Shown: positions 6,000 to 8,113 of the stretch, one piece after another | How positions within the stretch are numbered: the first letter of the stretch is position 1 | How the letters are laid out: every line of letters starts with the position of its first letter | From: CAYZWU01 sp964482235 | GTDB taxonomy: Bacteria; Planctomycetota; B15-G4; CAYZWU01 | Length of the DNA: 8,113 nt | Direction of reading: 5' to 3' | Assembly: GCA_964482235.1 (NCBI GenBank) | Contig: CAYZWU010000099.1 | Span: 1 to 8,113, forward strand | Translations under genes and position numbers: made by a program | Notes under the pieces: model-generated | Told to the model about the DNA's origin: nothing | Database searches by the model: none | What the model saw: the letters and a program-made list of their open reading frames with translations, nothing else

Positions 6000-6041
6000 G
6001 ATGTCCTAAGCGGGAGACATGGTGAACTCACGGAGGTGCTC

Positions 6042-6380
6042 ATGATCGTTGTGAACACGGAGACGATCCCCGGATACGTGGCCGTTGAAGTGAAGGGCAT
6101 CGTCCAGGGGAACACGGTGCGGGCCAAGCACGTGGGGCGCGACATCGCCGCCTCGCTGAAGAACATCGTGGGCGGCGAGCTCTCGGGATACACGGAGCTT
6201 CTCAACGAGTCGCGGCGGCAGGCTCTTCAACGGATGATCGACCAGGCCGAGGAGCTCGGGGCCAATGCCGTGGTGAATGTCCGGTTCAGCACCAGCTCCG
6301 TCGCCTCGGGCGCCGCGGAGATCTACACATACGGAACAGCTGTTGTCGCGGTGCCGAAGCCGCGCGAGCGGGAATATTGA
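6042..6380 (+). CDS. YbjQ-family (UPF0145) protein, soluble
   Basis: This 112-residue protein begins MIVVNTETIPGYVAVEVKGI (1-20), the usual YbjQ opening. It continues with GIVQGNTVRAKHVGRDIAAS (19-38), NIVGGELSGYTELLNESRRQ (41-60), a helix ALQRMIDQAEELGANAVVNV (61-80) and the end strand YGTAVVAVP (97-105). Family members are small and are believed to form pentamers; the databases call the domain a putative heavy-metal-binding domain, but the function is not well established. The frame is open from the ATG at 5991. I chose 6042 because GGAGG at 6032-6036 lies five bases upstream and the family N-terminus starts here. The second YbjQ gene follows after 7 bp, with its own ribosome site overlapping this stop. 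Confidence 0.92.
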   Translation: MIVVNTETIPGYVAVEVKGIVQGNTVRAKHVGRDIAASLKNIVGGELSGYTELLNESRRQALQRMIDQAEELGANAVVNVRFSTSSVASGAAEIYTYGTAVVAVPKPREREY

Positions 6381-6387
6381 GGCGGCG

Positions 6388-6882
6388 ATGGATATCCTGA
6401 TCAGCCTCGGCATCTTCGTCGTTCTGATCCTGCTCGGCTGGATCTTCGGCACGAGGCAGGAGAAGATGCACTTCCGCGAACTGGAGGAGCGCGAGCGACG
6501 GGTGGCGTACATGCTCGCCAGCGACATCCAGACCTATCCGGCCGGCCTGACCCCGGGCACCATGCCGTCCCTGGTGATGGGGACGGCCGTCATCTCGACC
6601 GACTATCTCAAGACCTACATCGCGAAGCTGAAAAAGGTCCTCGGCGGCGAGGTGAGGAGCTACGAGACGCTTCTCGACCGGGCGCGGCGGGAAGCCCTGG
6701 TTCGCATGCTGGAACAGGCCGGCAGGGAGGGATTCGATGCCGTCTGCAACATCCGCCTCGACGGGGTCGATGTGGGGGGAAGGGGAGGCGTGATCATGGC
6801 CGGCATCTTCGCAACGGGCACGGCATACAGGACAGCCGGCGAGGCCGGCGGGCCGGATACCAGGGCTAGTTCCACACCATGA
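6388..6882 (+). CDS. YbjQ-family protein with N-terminal membrane anchor
   Basis: This 164-residue protein has one hydrophobic helix (about 3-20), a short charged linker (22-40, rich in Glu and Arg), and then a YbjQ-like domain. The domain reads LVMGTAVISTDYLKTYIAKL (62-81), KVLGGEVRSYETLLDRARRE (83-102), a helix ending EGFDAVCNIRLDG (114-126), and IFATGTAYRTA (140-150). The expected topology is a single-pass anchor with the domain in the cytosol or outside, which the sequence does not settle. A longer frame starts at 6277 inside the previous gene, but the ATG at 6388 fits the membrane helix and has GAGG at 6379-6382 overlapping the upstream TGA, so the pair is probably translationally coupled. 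Together the two genes may form a hetero-oligomer with one membrane-tethered partner; this is inference. Confidence 0.9.
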   Translation: MDILISLGIFVVLILLGWIFGTRQEKMHFRELEERERRVAYMLASDIQTYPAGLTPGTMPSLVMGTAVISTDYLKTYIAKLKKVLGGEVRSYETLLDRARREALVRMLEQAGREGFDAVCNIRLDGVDVGGRGGVIMAGIFATGTAYRTAGEAGGPDTRASSTP

Positions 6883-6963
6883 TCCTGCTGACACGTGAGC
6901 TGCTTCCTTCAACAGCCGTCGGTTCTGGGAATGACCCGGATAAAACCGGAGGGAAATGAGGAA

Positions 6964-6998
6964 GGGCGCCCCCAGTGCGTCGAGCACCGAGAGCGCCC
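6964..6998. terminator. Possible hairpin between convergent genes
   Basis: GGGCGC (6964-6969) pairs with GCGCCC (6993-6998). Inside, GTGC (6975-6978) pairs with GCAC (6984-6987) around a 5-base loop, with a symmetric 5x5 internal loop between the stems. It lies in the gap between the YbjQ pair and the convergent gene on the minus strand, where a terminator is expected. Neither side has a good T-tract; the minus direction has the more pyrimidine-rich flank. A genuine intrinsic terminator is therefore uncertain. Confidence 0.35.
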
Positions 6999-7045
6999 CG
7001 TCTTGGGCTATTGAAGCGTCACAGCCTCAAGCCGATGAAATCTGA

Positions 7046-8113
7046 CTACTGCACATCGACAACGATGCCGCCCTGGTGCTCGGCGTTGGGAAAGGTGCCG
7101 ACGCGGACGTAGATATCCCAGAGACCCGAATAAGCAGAGCTGTTGGGAACCGTGATCCGCCTGTCCACCTCGAGGAACTGGCCGGCAGCCAGGCTGACAT
7201 TGATGGGGCCGGCAACCGTGTGGCTGATGCCGCCGCCGACCTGCTCGGCCTGGAGCCAGACCTGCTTCTGCATGGTCGAGGTGCTGTGGTTCATCAGGGA
7301 GACCTCAACGGTAAAGCTGCTGCCCGGAGAGGTGGAGACGTGCCGGGGAAGGAGGCAGCCGGTGACCGGGTAGAGGCCGGCTTCCTGGTAGAGGTCGAGC
7401 TTGTAGGCAGTCGTGTTTTCCCAGTGGATCGTCCACATGAAATGACCATCCCAGCAGCCGTCGCGGGGATTGTTGTAGGGAGCGGAGAAGGAGGTGATGG
7501 GAGCGCCGGAGACGTTGTAGCACTGCAGGATGCTTGCGGACCACGCCGTGTCCCAGATGTTGATACCATCGTACATGGAGCCGACCTGACCGGAGCCGTA
7601 GGCGTTGGCGAAGGTGAAAGCACTGGCGCCGGTGTAGTAGTTGTCCTGAGACATGAGGTTGGTGTTGTGGTCGGCAGTCCAGAGCCACTGATCATCGTAA
7701 GGAGTCTCGCACTTTCCCCAGGCGATGCCGTAGCCGCCGGTGGAAGGCTGCGAGTAGCTAAGCGCACCGGTGTCCTTGTCGGTGAAATGGGACGTGTACG
7801 TGTTGTAGCCGTTCTGGATCAGATAGCGGCCGTCCCAGGCCAGGCCGTGCATGTTCCCACCCGCGTTGGGGAAGGAATTCAGGATCGCGCCTGTGGTGGC
7901 ATCGAGCTCGAAGATCGTGCCGCCAAAGTCGTCGACGAAAAGCGTTCCGCTCTTCCAGTCGCCAGTGGCGACGAACTGGCAGCACTGCGGGCTGCCGGGC
8001 ACGGGGATGGAATGAACGAAAAGTGCCGTGCCGAGATCGCCAGGCTTGACCTCACCGACGAACTTGCCGGAGGTGTTGTCGAAACCGGTGCCATCCTTGT
8101 CAGCCGCAAAGGC
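7046..8113 (-). CDS. Probable exported Trp/Gly-rich repeat (propeller-like) protein with beta-rich C-terminal domain, partial
   Basis: The frame is open from the right edge to TGA at 7046, giving the last 355 residues; the start and any signal peptide are outside. A GTG at 8002 is in frame but sits inside the sequence pattern, so I do not take it as the start. Residues about 50-240 contain repeated units in which a Gly/Trp/Asp core recurs (HGLAWDG about 89-95, GIAWG about 129-133, GSMYDG about 178-183, DGCWDG about 219-224), each followed by a Trp or hydrophobic strand. The period is about 40-50 residues, as in beta-propeller blades. Residues about 258-355 are Ser/Thr/Val-rich with SPGSSFTVEVSLMNHS and end in GIVVDVQ, resembling an Ig-like or CARDB-type sandwich. 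High Asn, Tyr, Trp and Gly content fits a secreted protein. No C-terminal anchor or sorting motif is seen. I do not recognise the family. Confidence 0.82.
   Translation of the reverse strand, partial: AFAADKDGTGFDNTSGKFVGEVKPGDLGTALFVHSIPVPGSPQCCQFVATGDWKSGTLFVDDFGGTIFELDATTGAILNSFPNAGGNMHGLAWDGRYLIQNGYNTYTSHFTDKDTGALSYSQPSTGGYGIAWGKCETPYDDQWLWTADHNTNLMSQDNYYTGASAFTFANAYGSGQVGSMYDGINIWDTAWSASILQCYNVSGAPITSFSAPYNNPRDGCWDGHFMWTIHWENTTAYKLDLYQEAGLYPVTGCLLPRHVSTSPGSSFTVEVSLMNHSTSTMQKQVWLQAEQVGGGISHTVAGPINVSLAAGQFLEVDRRITVPNSSAYSGLWDIYVRVGTFPNAEHQGGIVVDVQ

Overview
This is a GC-rich bacterial window with gene-dense, short-spaced operons and recognisable Shine-Dalgarno sites. No RNA gene, insertion sequence, phage gene or CRISPR array is visible. 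The phylum cannot be fixed from the sequence. The mix (H-NOX/HNOBA signalling, SPFH plus ribbon-helix-helix pair, tandem YbjQ proteins, a YdaE-type lyxose isomerase, a secreted Trp/Gly-rich repeat protein) would suit a free-living, high-GC member of a deltaproteobacterial, Acidobacteriota or FCB-type candidate lineage, but this is a weak inference.

Layout. Positions 1-2554 (minus strand): an H-NOX-like sensor gene followed, with a 4-bp ATGA overlap, by a cytosolic sensor kinase that runs off the left edge. The kinase reads HNOBA - basic linker - PAS - HisKA - HATPase - long acidic tail of 15-residue repeats. Positions 2753-3833 (minus): an SPFH/band-7 membrane protein and, 22 bp downstream, a 58-residue ribbon-helix-helix protein, with a good promoter and a candidate operator upstream. 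Positions 4026-5871 (minus): a PfkB-family sugar kinase and a D-lyxose ketol-isomerase (cupin), probably one sugar-use unit. Positions 6042-6882 (plus): two YbjQ-family proteins in tandem, the second membrane-anchored, divergent from the kinase. Positions 7046-8113 (minus): the C-terminal 355 residues of a probably exported repeat protein with a beta-rich end domain, running off the right edge and convergent with the YbjQ pair.

The most interesting part is the left operon. The arrangement is the classical H-NOX/histidine kinase nitric-oxide module, yet both hallmark histidines are gone. The residue aligned with the proximal haem histidine of H-NOX is Tyr104, the YxSxR haem-propionate motif is disturbed, and the residue aligned with the phospho-accepting histidine of the kinase is Asn327. 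The three cysteines that match zinc-ligand positions in some bacterial H-NOX proteins are kept, and the kinase ATP-binding boxes look intact. The module may therefore be a haem-independent (for example thiol/zinc redox) sensor acting through an ATP-binding pseudokinase. That is an inference from alignment by eye and needs structural or biochemical testing.
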